Positions 6,779 through 8,032 of a stretch of DNA of 8,032 bases are shown here, piece after piece. A program made the position numbers and the translations under genes. A model generated the notes under the pieces. It made no database searches and was not told the DNA's origin. It worked only from the letters and a program-made list of their open reading frames with translations. The stretch lies in NCBI GenBank assembly GCA_030018875.1, contig JASEHK010000059.1, positions 1 to 8,032 of the forward strand. Direction: 5' to 3'. Numbering within the stretch: the first letter of the stretch is position 1; every line of letters starts with the position of its first letter. This DNA is from Endomicrobiia bacterium (GTDB taxonomy: Bacteria > Elusimicrobiota > Endomicrobiia > PHAN01).

Positions 6779-8032
6779 TTTTTATCTCCCTTCACGGCGA
6801 ATTGCGATTTTTCTATCTTGTAAATCTTCAATGCGCGGCCCGTGCCTTCGAGGCTGAGGCCGGCGGGGGTCGGCACAGACAAAACTTCCCTGAAACCTTT
6901 CATTTTCTTGGAACCCGAGTAAAGTCCTGAGAAAACAAACGGATACCTCGACGGAATCTCGCCGTAAAGAACGAGATACTCGCATCCGTATTTATTGATG
7001 ACCTCGCCGACCGTATCGAGCGGCTCGTTCGTGGGTATCTGCACGGTTTTGAGTTCCGGCCTGAAGTAATTGAACACGAACGGCGAATGAAGCATCATCA
7101 CCGGATTGCCTTGCCGCGCGGCGAAGTCTCCGACGAAGCGGGCAAGTTTGGCGACGGCATCGCGTCGTGAAACGTCCCTTTTATTCTTTACGTGCGAGCG
7201 CACGGCATCGGCGGAGTAAAAGAGCAAAATGGCCGAGGCGGAGATAATGCCGAACAATCTTTTTTTTCTATCGTCGGAAAAGAAACCCGCGCCAAAACAT
7301 CCGGCGACGGCGAGAATTATCCAAAACGGAAGCAGAACTTCGGCGCCGTACCATCCCCAGTCCTGGGAATGCGCGTTGAAAAAACCGAAAAACAGGTATG
7401 TCGAAACAAAGTATGCCGCGACCGGATAAAGCAATCTTTTGTCGCGTAGAGCTTTTATGCCGGGGAGAATAAAAAGAGCCAACGGAAACCCGACGTAAAG
7501 CATGCCGCGCGCCAATTTATACTGGAAAGATTGTATTTTCGAGACCACTATCTGTCCCGCGCCGATTTTGAAATACTCCTTCATGAAATTGACGAGGCCC
7601 GGTTCGGGATTATACCGCCACATATCGTAATAGTCGCGGCCGAACATCATATTTTGTCTCGACGATGCCGCGGCCGCGCCGAATATAGAGTAATTGCGTA
7701 TCTCCCAGAAAATGAAAGCCGCGGCGATTATGGCCGCTCCCGCCGCGAAATATCGGAACCTGTCGTCGGAAAATATGGACTTGCGAGAAGGCGATGTCGC
7801 TGGAAAAGCCCACGCAGAGCGGACTGAAACGATGTATACCGCTGCCATAGATACAAAGGTGAAGAGACCTTCATTACGAGTGAGGTAAGAAAGCGCGCCG
7901 AAGATGCCGGCGAGAATGAAATTAGCGCGTGGCGCGTCAAAAGAACGGTAGGCATACCAGATAAAAAACGCCGTAAAAAAAGTCGCAAAGCCCCCCGCCG
8001 CGCCGCCCGCCGCGCGCGCGTCCATAGCGGCC
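6775..8032 (-). CDS. GT-C type membrane glycosyltransferase (GT39/ArnT-like), N-terminus missing
   Basis: Integral membrane protein of the GT-C class, which moves sugars from polyprenyl-phosphate carriers to acceptors outside the cytoplasmic membrane. The frame stays open to the right edge, so the first ATG (8023-8025) is probably internal and the gene is partial. Numbered from that Met, about 416 residues are visible. Hydrophobic segments lie near residues 13-28, 35-47, 54-68, 92-108, 176-192, 199-217, 228-248 and 258-272, followed by a soluble tail of about 140 residues. The segment YLTRNEGL at 47-54 resembles the YLTRPEG-type motif of GT39 proteins. The missing part should hold the first one or two membrane helices and the catalytic acidic residues of the first outer loop. 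The tail ends with LKIYKIEK, close to the end of the GT-C protein at 2888-4555. Its TGA overlaps the next ATG in an ATGA junction. Family assignment is fairly secure; donor and acceptor are unknown. Confidence 0.75.
   Translation of the reverse strand, partial: AAMDARAAGGAAGGFATFFTAFFIWYAYRSFDAPRANFILAGIFGALSYLTRNEGLFTFVSMAAVYIVSVRSAWAFPATSPSRKSIFSDDRFRYFAAGAAIIAAAFIFWEIRNYSIFGAAAASSRQNMMFGRDYYDMWRYNPEPGLVNFMKEYFKIGAGQIVVSKIQSFQYKLARGMLYVGFPLALFILPGIKALRDKRLLYPVAAYFVSTYLFFGFFNAHSQDWGWYGAEVLLPFWIILAVAGCFGAGFFSDDRKKRLFGIISASAILLFYSADAVRSHVKNKRDVSRRDAVAKLARFVGDFAARQGNPVMMLHSPFVFNYFRPELKTVQIPTNEPLDTVGEVINKYGCEYLVLYGEIPSRYPFVFSGLYSGSKKMKGFREVLSVPTPAGLSLEGTGRALKIYKIEKSQFAVKGDKK

Overview
The window is a gene-dense stretch of surface-polysaccharide or glycoconjugate biosynthesis genes. 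Every gene lies on the minus strand, so transcription runs from about position 8032 towards position 1. There are seven substantial coding regions, the first cut by the right edge, plus the likely first 13 codons of an eighth gene cut by the left edge. No gap between genes exceeds about 45 bases. I saw no tRNA, rRNA, CRISPR array, insertion sequence, convincing terminator or long repeat.

Layout in transcription order: (1) 8032-6775, a GT-C type multi-membrane-span glycosyltransferase lacking its N-terminus; (2) 6778-5666, an extended SDR epimerase of the dTDP-L-rhamnose 4-epimerase (WbiB-like) type with an inserted four-cysteine zinc-ribbon-like segment; (3) 5623-4586, a second extended SDR epimerase closely resembling CDP-paratose 2-epimerase (TyvE/RfbE); (4) 4555-2888, a full-length GT39-like membrane glycosyltransferase; (5) 2843-1890, a zinc-ribbon plus SAM-methyltransferase protein; (6) 1893-778, a GT4 glycosyltransferase; (7) 777-37, a GT2 glycosyltransferase resembling dolichyl-phosphate-mannose synthase; (8) 40-1, the start of an unknown downstream gene. 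Several junctions overlap (ATGA, GTGA, ATGA) or abut (TAAATG), as expected for one translationally coupled operon. A possible internal promoter (a perfect TATAAT without a recognisable -35 box) lies before gene 3.

A working model, by inference: the two epimerases make unusual deoxy-sugar nucleotides, possibly dTDP-6-deoxy-L-talose and CDP-tyvelose. The GT4 and GT2 enzymes act at the cytoplasmic face; the GT2 may load a polyprenyl-phosphate carrier. The two GT-C enzymes would then use lipid-linked sugar on the outer side of the membrane. The methyltransferase would modify a sugar or an intermediate. The genes that make the precursors (for example rmlABCD or the CDP-glucose dideoxysugar genes) are not in the window, nor are a flippase, polymerase or exporter.

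Organism: a bacterium using the standard code. The DNA is moderately GC-rich (many GCG and CGC codons) but still uses ATA and AAA codons freely. Clear Shine-Dalgarno sites precede several genes. Nothing fixes the phylum. The style resembles genomes of uncultured, Gram-negative-like lineages, but that is only an impression. The individual families are known; what may be new is the combination.
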